The notes under the pieces: model-generated
What the model saw: the letters and a program-made list of their open reading frames with translations, nothing else
Databases searched by the model: none
Told to the model about the DNA's origin: nothing
Made by a program: the position numbers and the translations under genes
DNA from: CAYJXJ01 sp964374095
Lineage (GTDB): Bacteria > Elusimicrobiota > Elusimicrobia > UBA1565 > UBA9628
Direction: 5' to 3'
Length of the DNA stretch: 35,483 nucleotides
Assembly (NCBI GenBank): GCA_964374095.1
Contig: CAYJXJ010000029.1
Coordinates: forward strand, 1 to 35,483
Shown: positions 27,745 to 35,483 of the stretch, piece by piece
Layout: every line of letters starts with the position of its first letter
How positions within the stretch are numbered: position 1 is the stretch's first letter

Positions 27745-29118
27745 ATGACGAATCTTGACGCAGGATCGGACGACGCCACCGCGGGGGCCTCGGGCCCCGA
27801 GGATGCCGGTGAGGGCGAGGGCGGGATGGCGGCCCTGCTCCAAGAGCAAGCCGTCGCCGCCGAGAGCCTCAGTTCGGGCCGGCCCACGTGGGTGCGGGTG
27901 ATCCAGGTCACGCGCGAGCATGTCCTGGTCGACATCGGCGAAAAGCGGGAAGGGGTCATTGCCGCCGCCGAGTTTTCGGACTCCGCCGCGGCCGAAGATG
28001 AGTCTAAGCGCAGACCCGGCGATGAACTGCGACTGCAAAATAGTGGAAGCGCCGGGACCAGGCCCGCCGCCCCCTCCGGGAAGGGAGGACGGCCGCCCTC
28101 CGGGGACGGCGGGCCCCTGCCCGCCGGCTTGCCGGCCGCGGGCCAGCGGATTCCCGTCGTGCTCGTGGGGCGCGTCCGCCAAGACGCGGCGACCCAACTT
28201 TCCTACCGGCGGGCTCGAGAAGCCCTGGCGTGGGATTTCGCTCAGAAAGCCTTCACGGAGAAAGCCCGCGTGCGGGGCACCGTCACCGCCGCGGTCAAGG
28301 GCGGCTTCATCGTCGACCTCGGCGGGCTCCGGGCTTTCCTGCCGGCGTCGCTTGCCGACTTGCGGCCGGTGCGGGAGCCCGCGCGGCTGATCAGCACGGG
28401 GGTGCGCTGCTACATCATCGAGCTCAACGCCCCCAAAAAGCAGGCGGTGCTCTCCCGTCGAGCCGTCCTCGAGGAGGATTCCCTGAAGCGTCGCGGGAAA
28501 CTTCTGGAGGAGCTGCGGGTCGGGGAAGTCCGCATCGGACGGGTCCTGAAAACCACCCCCGCGGGCCTGATCGTCGATATCGGGGGAGCCGAGGGTTTCG
28601 TCAAGTCCGCGGATGTCGCCTGGGGAGAGCCCAGGCCCGCCTCGTTCCCAGCCCGTGGGACGCGGGTCAAGGTCAAGATTTTGGCCAAGCCCGAAGCCGG
28701 GGCCGCCGACCGCGTGGTCCTCAGCATGAAGCAGCTTCTGGCCAATCCCGCCGACGCCTTGCGGCGGAAGTTTCCGCCGCGCGCCGTGGTCCGGGGGACC
28801 GTGACGGAGGCGGGGGCCGCGGGCATCTTGCTGAAGCTCGACGACCAAACCCCCGCCGCATGCCCCCCGGCCGAGTGCCCGGAGGGACATTCCTTGAAGG
28901 CGGGCCAAGCGGTCTCGGCCCTCGTGTTGGGCGTCGATCGCGACACGCTGCGGCTGACCGTCTCCATCGCCAGATTCGAGGAGATCCAGGAGCGAAAGCG
29001 GATGTCGCAGTACCTGAAATCACCCCCGCCCCTGACCTTGGGCCAGCTCCTTTCCCCCGCGGATTCGGGTGAGGAAGACTCCGGCGCGGGCGGGGGGGGG
29101 CCTCCCTCCCCGCGATGA
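27745..29118 (+). CDS. S1-domain RNA-binding protein (RpsA-like)
   Basis: 457 aa with four S1-like domains: about residues 48-155 (VRVIQVTREHVLVDIGEKRE), 172-245 (VRGTVTAAVKGGFIVDLGGL), 258-335 (RIGRVLKTTPAGLIVDIGGA) and 350-410 (VRGTVTEAGAAGILLKLDDQ). Its place after cmk and plsC is that of ribosomal protein S1, which helps ribosomes bind mRNA. E. coli S1 has six domains. The first domain is split by an insert (about residues 95-135) between PGDE and IPVVLVGRV, starting LRLQNSGSAG, the product of a palindromic element. The ends are acidic or low-complexity. The start has GAGGTGAG in good position. Confidence 0.85.
   Translation: MTNLDAGSDDATAGASGPEDAGEGEGGMAALLQEQAVAAESLSSGRPTWVRVIQVTREHVLVDIGEKREGVIAAAEFSDSAAAEDESKRRPGDELRLQNSGSAGTRPAAPSGKGGRPPSGDGGPLPAGLPAAGQRIPVVLVGRVRQDAATQLSYRRAREALAWDFAQKAFTEKARVRGTVTAAVKGGFIVDLGGLRAFLPASLADLRPVREPARLISTGVRCYIIELNAPKKQAVLSRRAVLEEDSLKRRGKLLEELRVGEVRIGRVLKTTPAGLIVDIGGAEGFVKSADVAWGEPRPASFPARGTRVKVKILAKPEAGAADRVVLSMKQLLANPADALRRKFPPRAVVRGTVTEAGAAGILLKLDDQTPAACPPAECPEGHSLKAGQAVSALVLGVDRDTLRLTVSIARFEEIQERKRMSQYLKSPPPLTLGQLLSPADSGEEDSGAGGGGPPSPR
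28027..28119 (+). repeat. Coding palindromic element, copy D (S1 protein), with a further hairpin
   Basis: CTGCGACTGCAAAATAGTGG with GAAGCGCC is a diverged copy of the palindrome, read as LRLQNSGSAG. A larger inverted repeat follows (GGCCCGCCG at 28061-28069 with CGGCGGGCC near 28106-28114). Together they account for the extra 40 residues in the first S1 domain. Confidence 0.65.
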
Positions 29119-30119
29119 CGTCCTATCCCGGCCTGCAGACCCAGCGGGTCAGGCGGGGCCGCACCCTGCTCGAACTGGGCAAGTCCTGGGGGGCCAAACC
29201 GTGGTTCCTGGCGGGGGGGGCCCTGGCGGCCGCGGCCCTCCTGGCCTTTTGGGTCTGGCGTCCTCAGCCGGAGCCCCCCGCCCTGGGACGCACGGTCACC
29301 CTTCCCGTGGCGCCCAAGGTGGAAGGGGCCATCGCGGCCGCGCAGGAGCGGCTGCGCGAAAACCCTCAAGACATCGAAGCCCTCCTCGAGCTGGGAATCC
29401 TTCATTTCGAGAAGGGAAAGGAATTCTACGCCGACGCGGTCAACGAGTTGGAGGACGCGCGCGATTTGGGCGCTTTGGACAGCCGGATCTTCTATTGCCT
29501 GGGAATCATGTATCAGGAGCTCGGGCTTCCGAGCTTCGCCCTTGAGGAATATCGCCGGTACCTGCGCAACAGGCCGCAGGACCGCGAGATGAGGCTGATG
29601 GCGGCCAAGCTTCTCTACCTGCTGGGACACTACGCGGAGGCGGTGGGCGAGTTTGAGCGTCTCAAGTTCCACCACCCGAAGGACAGCCTGGTCGAGGAGA
29701 ATCTCGGCCTCAGCCTCTGGGCGGCCAAGCTCCATAGCCGCGCCGCCGAGGCCTTCACGGCCCTGGGGACTTTCGGCCCCGCGGAGGCGCGGCGGGCGCA
29801 GTACTACCTCGGTCAAATGGCTTTCGAGCAGCTGCGTTATCATGCCGCCCTCGAGCACCTGAGAGCCGCCATGGAGGGACCCGCGCTTCCAACGGCCCTT
29901 GGCGCAGGCGGTGATTTCGGAGTTCCGGCCGACAAGCTCCAGGCGACCATGGCGATGGCCTATCAGAAATTGGACCGTTGGGACGAGGCCAAGGCCGCGT
30001 GGGAAAGGGTCCTCGAGCTGGCTCCGAAGGATCCGAAGGCCCAGGTGGCTTTGAAGGAGCTGAATCGACGCAGGCCGCCGGCAAGGAAATCCGGAAAAAG
30101 TTCCGCGCCCAAGCCGTAG
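29115..30119 (+). CDS. Membrane-anchored TPR protein
   Basis: 334 aa. One membrane helix near residues 33-48 (LAGGALAAAALLAFWVW) after a basic N-terminus, so the rest faces the periplasm. TPR-like units run from about residue 70 to 325: PQDIEALLELGILHFEKGKE, DSRIFYCLGIMYQELGLPSF, LMAAKLLYLLGHYAEAVGEF, KLQATMAMAYQKLDRWDEAK. The ATG overlaps the S1 gene stop (ATGA). It probably serves as a scaffold in the envelope with the next gene; partners are unknown. Confidence 0.82.
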   Translation: MTSYPGLQTQRVRRGRTLLELGKSWGAKPWFLAGGALAAAALLAFWVWRPQPEPPALGRTVTLPVAPKVEGAIAAAQERLRENPQDIEALLELGILHFEKGKEFYADAVNELEDARDLGALDSRIFYCLGIMYQELGLPSFALEEYRRYLRNRPQDREMRLMAAKLLYLLGHYAEAVGEFERLKFHHPKDSLVEENLGLSLWAAKLHSRAAEAFTALGTFGPAEARRAQYYLGQMAFEQLRYHAALEHLRAAMEGPALPTALGAGGDFGVPADKLQATMAMAYQKLDRWDEAKAAWERVLELAPKDPKAQVALKELNRRRPPARKSGKSSAPKP

Positions 30120-30129
30120 TGGGGATTTC

Positions 30130-33027
30130 TTGGACGGTCCTAGCGTAACGGCTTCCCGCCGCCGGGCATGCTCGCTCGTTCTTGCGGCGCTTGCCGTGGG
30201 GAACCCTTCAAGAGGCGCCGCCTTCGGCCAGAACCGCGTCATCACCCGCCAATTCGACTGGAAGATCCGTTCCACCGACCACTTCGACATCCACTACTAC
30301 GAGGAGTCCCGGCCCATGGTTTCGGAATCCGCCGCGGTGCTGGAGGAGGCCCTCCAAGACCTCTCCAAGACCCTGGAGATTCCCGTCAGCACGCTGCCGG
30401 CCCTCTCGCGCGGCGGCCGCCCGGTCTGGATCCGCCGCCCGTTTTTCTTGTACGCCAGTCCCAACGACTTCCTGGAATCGAACATCGCCGGAGTCGGGGA
30501 GGGAACCGGGGGCGTGACCGAGCCCGCCAAGGACCGGTTCATGATTTACAACGACGGCAGCCGCGAGTGGCTCCGCGAGGTCGCCACCCACGAGTTGGTC
30601 CACATCATGCAGTTTCACGTCCTCATCTCGGGCTTCTGGAAGTCGGGACGCATTCTCCGCAGCATCGTCTATCCCTTGTGGATGATGGAGGGAATGGCGT
30701 CGGTGCTCACCCACCATATCGAGGAGACGTGGGGGGAACTGGCGGTCCGCGACGCCGCGACCTCCGGGGGGCTGCTGTCGCTGACCCGTCTCGAGCATTT
30801 CGGGCATCTGAAGCCCCACCAGATCCTGCTGGCCTACAAGCAGGGGGGGGCGGCCTTGGAGTTCATGGCCGAGCAATACGGGCGGCGGAAGGTGGGGGAG
30901 TTCTTGAAGGCTTTCGAGTCCCATATGGAGACCAGCGGCGCGCTCGGGGCGGTCTTGGGGTCCGACGCCGGGCAGTTCGACCGCCGCTACCGGGAGCATC
31001 TCCAGACCCGCTACCGCCGCATGGTGCGGACCCACGCCCTGCGGGAGCCGGATTCCTACGGCGGCGCGCTCACCCGGGACAAGGATTCCATACCGCATTG
31101 GAACACCTGCCCGGTGTTCTCCCCCGACGGCCGCCGGATGTATTTTCTCACCACGCGGGGCGGGCATCCTCCGGAGATCCATGAGATGGACCTGGGGACC
31201 GGGCGGGCGCGCCAACTGCCGCGGGCCGCTCCCACCCGCATCGAGAATATCCCGCTGGGGCGTTTCGCCTACCTGTCCCGGGTGCTCGCGATCTCCCCCG
31301 ACGGCGGCAGGCTGGTTTTCGCGGGCACCAAGAACCACCGCGACTCCCTCTATGTCTACCACCTGGCCTCGGGTAGGCTCGAGCGGCTCAAGACCCCGGG
31401 TTTCGCGGCCATCGCCAATCCCAGCTTCTCGCCCGACGGCCGGCGGCTGGTCTTCGCGGGAATGCAGTCCTCCCTCAACGACCTCTACCTGCTGGACCTC
31501 GCGTCGGAAAGAGTGGAGCGCCTCACCAATGACCCCGAGGACGACCAGATGCCGGTTTTCACCCCCGACGGCCGGGGAATCGTCTACTCCTCCGAGGTCT
31601 CGGACCCGCGCCGGCCGGGCCGGTACGGCCGGCGGCTCCACCGGCTGGCGCTCGGCGGGCCAGGGCCCGCAGTCCCCGAACGTTTGGAAGAGCTTCCGGG
31701 CTCGGCCCGGGACCCGGTCTTCTCCCCGGACGGCACGCGCCTCCTTTTCGTGCACGAGGACGAGGGATTCAGCGAGATCCATGAGCTGGAAGTCGCGACG
31801 GGGCGGGTGTCGCGGCTGACCCGTTCGGTGGGCGGGGCCTTCACCCCGGCCTATGCCCCCGACGGAGAGATCGCCTTCGCGGCGCTTCGGGGCGGCAATG
31901 TCCGCATCCATAAGGGCCCCCGCGCCGATTTCCTTGACGAGACGGTCGCCCCCGGGGTGGTATTGCCGCCGCCCCCGCCCAGCGTCGCCGGCCCGAACCT
32001 GGGCGGGGAGCGGCCCTACCGCTTCTCAGCCGGGACCGACCTCTTCCTGCCGGCCTTCTTCTATTCCTCGGAGGGGGGGTTCTTCTGGACCAGCTTCTGG
32101 CAGGGGTCGGATATGCTCGGGGATCATTCGGCCACGGCGCTCGTGAGCTACGGCTCGGGCAACAGTTCCTACGACTACGCCGTCAACTACGCCTTTCGAA
32201 AGTACCGTCCCCAACTCGTGCTCGGGGTCGCGGGCCGGGGGCAGCGCAATCTCTACGAACCGGGACGCCGGCTCTCGTTCAACGAATCCCTCCATTTCCA
32301 ACAGGCGGTGGTCGAGTATCCTTTCGACCGCTTCCATCGCACGGAGTTCGGGGTCGTCTCGCTCAGCGACTACAACCGCTTCCATGACGTTGAGCTGCGA
32401 CACGACCGGCAGACCCGCGCCCTGTCGGCGGGTTTCGTGAGAGACACCGTCAAGGGCCGCTACCTGGTGGCCAACGAGGGCGACCGCTTCCGGTTCAGCT
32501 ACGCCCAGTCGGTCTCGGAACTGGGGGGAAACCAGAATTACGACGTCGCCAACGCCGAGGCGCAAGCCTTCCTTCCGACCGGCTCCCAGAGCGCCGTGGC
32601 GGGCCGCGTGCTCGCTCTGCGCAGCACGGGCCGAGACCGGCCGGGGTTCATCATGGGCGGGGTGGGAGGCGTGCGGGGCTACTCCCGCAGCACGGGGGAG
32701 AACTTCGGCAGCCGCTTGGCGGTCGGCAATCTCGAATGGCGCTTCCCGGTCCTCCCCAACCTCAACGCCTATATGTGGTGGTTCGTCCCTGATTTCTACT
32801 TCAAGGCCGTCTTTGGTACGATCTTCACCGACGCCGGGTATGCCTGGGACCCTGGGCCGGGGCCGGGCCGAGCCCGCATCCGGGACCTGCGGCACTCGGT
32901 CGGGATCGGCCTGAGGATATTCACCTTCATCCTCCAGGAGTTCCCGGTCACCGTGGCCATGGACTACGCCCATCAGACCACCGCCAACAAGGGCATCTTT
33001 TATGTCTACCTCGGGCAGATCTTTTAG
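30130..33027 (+). CDS. Exported peptidase-MA-like / six-bladed propeller / beta-barrel fusion protein
   Basis: 965 aa from the TTG at 30130 (GGGGA a few bases upstream). Signal-type stretch near residues 13-32. Residues 40-290 resemble gluzincin peptidases of the MA type: zinc motif HELVH at 154-158 and the third ligand candidate E187 in WMMEGMASV. Six WD40-like (PD40) blades follow, with FSPDGRRMYFLT, ISPDGGRLVFAG, FSPDGRRLVFAG, FTPDGRGIVYSS, FSPDGTRLLFVH and YAPDGEIAFAAL. The last 320 residues look like an Omp85/surface-antigen barrel (GVGGVRGYSRSTGENFGSRL and a terminal aromatic F). This predicts an outer-membrane barrel bearing a periplasmic or surface protease-propeller. Substrate unknown. 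Confidence 0.85.
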   Translation: MDGPSVTASRRRACSLVLAALAVGNPSRGAAFGQNRVITRQFDWKIRSTDHFDIHYYEESRPMVSESAAVLEEALQDLSKTLEIPVSTLPALSRGGRPVWIRRPFFLYASPNDFLESNIAGVGEGTGGVTEPAKDRFMIYNDGSREWLREVATHELVHIMQFHVLISGFWKSGRILRSIVYPLWMMEGMASVLTHHIEETWGELAVRDAATSGGLLSLTRLEHFGHLKPHQILLAYKQGGAALEFMAEQYGRRKVGEFLKAFESHMETSGALGAVLGSDAGQFDRRYREHLQTRYRRMVRTHALREPDSYGGALTRDKDSIPHWNTCPVFSPDGRRMYFLTTRGGHPPEIHEMDLGTGRARQLPRAAPTRIENIPLGRFAYLSRVLAISPDGGRLVFAGTKNHRDSLYVYHLASGRLERLKTPGFAAIANPSFSPDGRRLVFAGMQSSLNDLYLLDLASERVERLTNDPEDDQMPVFTPDGRGIVYSSEVSDPRRPGRYGRRLHRLALGGPGPAVPERLEELPGSARDPVFSPDGTRLLFVHEDEGFSEIHELEVATGRVSRLTRSVGGAFTPAYAPDGEIAFAALRGGNVRIHKGPRADFLDETVAPGVVLPPPPPSVAGPNLGGERPYRFSAGTDLFLPAFFYSSEGGFFWTSFWQGSDMLGDHSATALVSYGSGNSSYDYAVNYAFRKYRPQLVLGVAGRGQRNLYEPGRRLSFNESLHFQQAVVEYPFDRFHRTEFGVVSLSDYNRFHDVELRHDRQTRALSAGFVRDTVKGRYLVANEGDRFRFSYAQSVSELGGNQNYDVANAEAQAFLPTGSQSAVAGRVLALRSTGRDRPGFIMGGVGGVRGYSRSTGENFGSRLAVGNLEWRFPVLPNLNAYMWWFVPDFYFKAVFGTIFTDAGYAWDPGPGPGRARIRDLRHSVGIGLRIFTFILQEFPVTVAMDYAHQTTANKGIFYVYLGQIF

Positions 33028-33044
33028 GCGCCGGGCGTTCACTT

Positions 33045-33077
33045 ATGTCCTGCGACGCGCTGAGAGCGCAGCCGTGA
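33045..33077 (+). CDS. Possible minicistron before lysA
   Basis: 10 codons, MSCDALRAQP, whose TGA overlaps the lysA GTG (GTGA). It is not related in sequence to the junction repeats. It may couple translation to lysA or be chance. Confidence 0.3.
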   Translation: MSCDALRAQP

Positions 33078-34358
33078 ACGCCTGGCGCTTCCGACGGGGG
33101 CGCCTGCACGTCGAGCGGGTGCCGGCGGAGGACCTCGCGAGGCGCTTCGGGACGCCGGCCTATGTGTACTCCCGAGCGGTTTTAGGGGACCGCTACGAAC
33201 AACTGCGGAAGGCCTTCTCGATGCGCCCCACCCTGATTTGTTACGCCCTCAAATCCAACTCCAACCTCTCCGTGTGCCGGACCTTCGCCGCGCTGGGAGC
33301 GGGCGCCGACATCGTGTCGGGGGGGGAATTGGGGCGGGCCTTGGCCGCGGGCTTCAAGCCCGAGCGGATCGTATTCTCGGGAGTCGGAAAGACCAAAGAA
33401 GAGCTCGAGCTGGCCCTCCGGAGGCGCCTCCTGTCGATCAACGTGGAGTCGGGGGGGGAGTTGCGGGCCTTGGAGGCCGCGGCGCGCAGGCTCAGGCGCC
33501 GGGCGCCCGTCTGCCTAAGGCTCAATCCGGATGTCGATCCCGGGACCCATGCCCATATCACCACGGGAAAGGCCGGCAACAAGTTCGGAGTCTCCCGCCA
33601 TGAGGCCCTGGAGCTGGGGCGCCGCGCTTGTAGGAGCCCTTGGCTCGACCTGCAAGGGATCAGCTGCCATATCGGCTCTCAGGTCCGCAAAAAAGAGCCC
33701 TACCTCGGCGCCGCGGCCGCGGTGCGGGAGTTGGCCCGCCGGCTGGAGGCGCTCGGGGCGCGGATCCGGCTTCTCGATCTAGGCGGCGGCATGGGAGTGG
33801 ACTACGAGAGCGATGGGCCGGGGCTGGACGTGGGGCGGCTCGCCAAGGCCCTCGCCGAACACATGCGGCCCTGGCCCGGGGCCCTGCTCGTCGTGGAGCC
33901 GGGGAGATTTCTGACCGCCGAGGCCGGCGGACTCTTGACGCGGGTGCTCTACCGCAAGGAAGGGGGGGAGAAAACCTTCCTGATCGTAGACGCGGCCATG
34001 AACGATTTGGCGCGTCCCGCGCTCTACGGGGCTTACCACCCCATAGCGCCGGCAACCAGGAAGAACGGCTCGAGAACTGAAATCGTCGACGTGGTGGGGC
34101 CGGTCTGCGAATCCGGAGACACCCTAGCCAAGGGTCGACGGCTGGCGCGCTGCGAGGAGGGAGACTTGCTCGCCGTGCTCAAGGCCGGAGCCTACGGCTT
34201 CTCGATGGCATCGCACTATAACTCACGGCCGCGCGTTTGCGAGGTGCTCGTCGACGGACGCCGGGCCGCGNNNNNNNNNNCGCCGCGAGACCATCAAAGC
34301 GATCATCGCCGCGGAGATCCGCGCGCCATCCTGGGGGGAATTTGGACAAAAAGGCTAA
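33074..34358 (+). CDS. lysA: Diaminopimelate decarboxylase (interrupted by an assembly gap)
   Basis: About 425 aa plus the gap. PLP enzyme that decarboxylates meso-diaminopimelate to lysine. Start at GTG 33074 (VNAWRFRRGRLHVERVP). Motifs: GTPAYVYSRAVL, PLP lysine in ICYALKSNSNLSV, GADIVSGGEL, NPDVDPGTHAHITTG, GISCHIGSQ, LLDLGGGMGVDYE, VEPGRFLTAEAG, the active-site CESGDTLA and GAYGFSMASHYNSRPR. After the Ns the end reads RRETIKAIIAAE to GEFGQKG. The frame also changes across the gap. With dapB and the dapL-like gene it completes much of the lysine route in this window. Confidence 0.95.
34271..34280. other. Assembly gap (10 N) inside lysA
   Basis: It separates DGRRAA from RRETIKAI near the C-terminus. 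The length is a placeholder; only a few residues seem to be missing. Confidence 0.95.
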
Positions 34359-34650
34359 GAAGCACGCACCCGGCGGCCATTCGGGCCGGGCGCCCCGCGC
34401 CGGAGCGGAAAGCCCGCTTGCGGGGGGGGCGGCCGGGGAAAGGCCCGCTCTTCCCGGCGACGATCGCATCACCCGCCGGGGCAAGACCATCATCGTGGTC
34501 GGCTTGGCTGCGATTCTGGCGGGGTTTATCGTGCTAACTCGGGCCGACCCGATGGGACGCAACTGGGCGTCCCATATCTCGCCGTTCCTCATCCTGGGTG
34601 GATACGCCCTGATCGGAATGGGGATTTTCACCCCGGACCCCGAACCATAA
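34342..34650 (+). CDS. Small membrane protein, unknown function
   Basis: 102 aa from a TTG at 34342 that lies 17 nt inside the end of lysA and has a G-rich Shine-Dalgarno (GGGGGGAA) four bases upstream. A charged, Gly/Ala-rich N-terminus (DKKAKKHAPGG) precedes two hydrophobic segments (TIIVVGLAAILAGFIVLT and ISPFLILGGYALIGMGIF). The topology resembles DUF3098-type proteins, but I would not assign it. Confidence 0.65.
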   Translation: MDKKAKKHAPGGHSGRAPRAGAESPLAGGAAGERPALPGDDRITRRGKTIIVVGLAAILAGFIVLTRADPMGRNWASHISPFLILGGYALIGMGIFTPDPEP

Positions 34651-35483
34651 GACCCGGCCCTTCGGTCCTGAATCCGCTCGCTAGGTCTTCCCAGCCGGGC
34701 GCGTTCCCACCCTACCCCCTTGGCGGTCCGTGCCGGACGGACCCCGCGGGCCTGTTGGTCCGAAGCGACCCCCTCTTTCTTGGTCTCTTTCACCCCGGAA
34801 AAACCATGAGAACTGACCTTGGTGTTTTCGCCGCGGAGGCTTCATGGTCTTGGCCCGGCGCGCGGCGGTCTTGGGTCTTTCCCGGTCTTTTTGAAATCCC
34901 CGGCATCTTGCCGACTTTCCGCGGTTTTTTGCGCGTGAGCGGCCCCCGGTCTTTCTAGGTCTTTTTCAGGGACCCGGTTCAGACCCATATCGCGGCCTAC
35001 GGGGACCTCCGGACCCGCTCCCGGACCGGTCAGGTTTCACGGTGTTTTGTCTGCGGGAACCCGGGCCTGGGGATCTCCGGAAGTTGCCAACTTTCCGCAA
35101 GCCGCCCCGCGGCATTCCAGCCCCGGGGCGGACTCGGATCGAAATCTTGCCAACCCAGACGACTGCCAGTTTTGAAATCCGAGAATCGGTGTTAATCCGG
35201 CGCCTGTCTGCGCCGGCGGCGCCAGCGTAATTCGAGAAAATACGGGGAAGATTCTAGGGTTATGCGCCGGGACGTCAACGTGGTTATAAGTAACAGAATA
35301 TATCTTATCGTGTGTTGTTGGCGAATTAGGTTGGTTTGCGGTCTGGCCTCAGTTCTCGACGAGAAATAGCCGGCCAAGCGTTGCCGGGGCGCGCGTGGAG
35401 GGCCGGGCTAGTACACGCGGCGAGGAGCTTCGCCACGGGTTTTTCTCCCGACTTCACCCAGGGTTTCATTGGTCGTGCGCCGG
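34651..35483. other. Long non-coding stretch with short repeats and an AT-rich island
   Basis: No credible gene. 34680-34972 repeats GGTCTTT-like words (for example GGGTCTTTCCC, CGGTCTTTTTG, CGGTCTTTCTA, AGGTCTTTTTC). ACTTTCCGC occurs twice (34912-34922 and 35090-35097), the second time within the palindrome AAGTTG-C-CAACTT. 35275-35335 is strikingly AT-rich for this genome (TTATAAGTAACAG, ATATATCTTATCG) and could hold a strong promoter for whatever follows the window. Short ORFs here look like chance. Confidence 0.5.

Noticed and set aside
28410..30290. Minus-strand frame of 626 aa
   Set aside because: Antisense to the S1, TPR and barrel-protein genes; low-complexity, typical of shadow frames in high-GC DNA.
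34755..34958. Plus-strand 67-aa ORF
   Set aside because: Made largely of the GGTCTTT-like repeats; no supporting features.
35192..35377. Minus-strand 61-aa ORF
   Set aside because: No Shine-Dalgarno or family likeness, arginine run at the C-terminus; probably chance in the AT-rich patch.
35408..35455. Intrinsic terminator GGCGA...TCGCC followed by TTTTT
   Set aside because: The stem has only five pairs and the T-run is separated from it by five bases; too weak to call.

Overview
The window is a high-GC stretch of a Gram-negative chromosome. It carries an outer-membrane-type beta-barrel protein, diaminopimelate and peptidoglycan genes, a divisome cluster and a type IV pilus retraction ATPase. 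The gene content (DapL-type aminotransferase next to dapB; ftsQ-ftsA-ftsZ followed by a pilT/pilU gene and a deoxynucleoside kinase) recalls high-GC Elusimicrobiota or another little-cultured phylum. That placement is inference, because no rRNA or ribosomal marker set lies here. Two runs of ten Ns (20710-20719 in ftsA, 34271-34280 in lysA) are assembly gaps.

Layout. 72-3743: an OmpR-type regulator with a degenerate receiver, a REP-associated tyrosine transposase (RAYT) element flanked by 28-bp inverted repeats, a glycerate kinase fused in frame to an exported-type TPR protein, and a near-perfect 33-bp-arm hairpin. 3742-13409 (all minus): dapB, a small membrane protein, a dapL-like aminotransferase, folK, panB, an alpha/beta hydrolase, panC, a HAMP protein, three mini-ORFs, a large exported protein and a PDZ protein. 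13500-15524 (plus): a two-half zinc-ribbon protein, mini-ORFs and a class III aminotransferase. 15525-17050: a patch of gene remnants, REP-like palindromes and tRNA-Lys/tRNA-Glu. 17100-18233 (minus): a PGRP-type amidase. 18303-24348 (plus): murB, ftsQ, ftsA, ftsZ, pilT/pilU, deoxynucleoside kinase. 24469-34650 (plus): pgeF, hisC, cmk, plsC, an S1-domain protein, a TPR protein, a peptidase-propeller-barrel protein, lysA and a small membrane protein. 34651-35483 holds no convincing gene.

Most genes inside the operons are joined by 4-nt ATGA or GTGA stop/start overlaps, so translational coupling is the rule. Three sequence systems stand out. (1) A repeat family sits at gene junctions (7412-7643, 13922-13996, 20043-20140). 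Each unit is a mini-ORF that begins on the stop codon of the upstream gene, carries its own Shine-Dalgarno sequence, and ends on the start codon of the next ORF, giving chains of stop/start-linked minicistrons ahead of ftsA, a large exported protein and a class III aminotransferase. (2) A second family of about 30-bp palindromes lies inside coding sequence; in three unrelated proteins (amidase, PlsC, S1 protein) it is read in the same frame and adds a peptide like LRLQxxGSAG. (3) Most first genes of transcription units have a -10 box ending only 7-13 nt before the start codon and no Shine-Dalgarno, which predicts leaderless or nearly leaderless mRNAs; the tRNA promoter shows the same extended -10 motif.

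The metabolic genes cover pantothenate (panB, panC), folate (folK), the lysine/meso-diaminopimelate route (dapB, dapL-like, lysA), peptidoglycan (murB, amidase, pgeF-like), division (ftsQAZ), nucleotide salvage (dNK, cmk) and phospholipid acylation (plsC).
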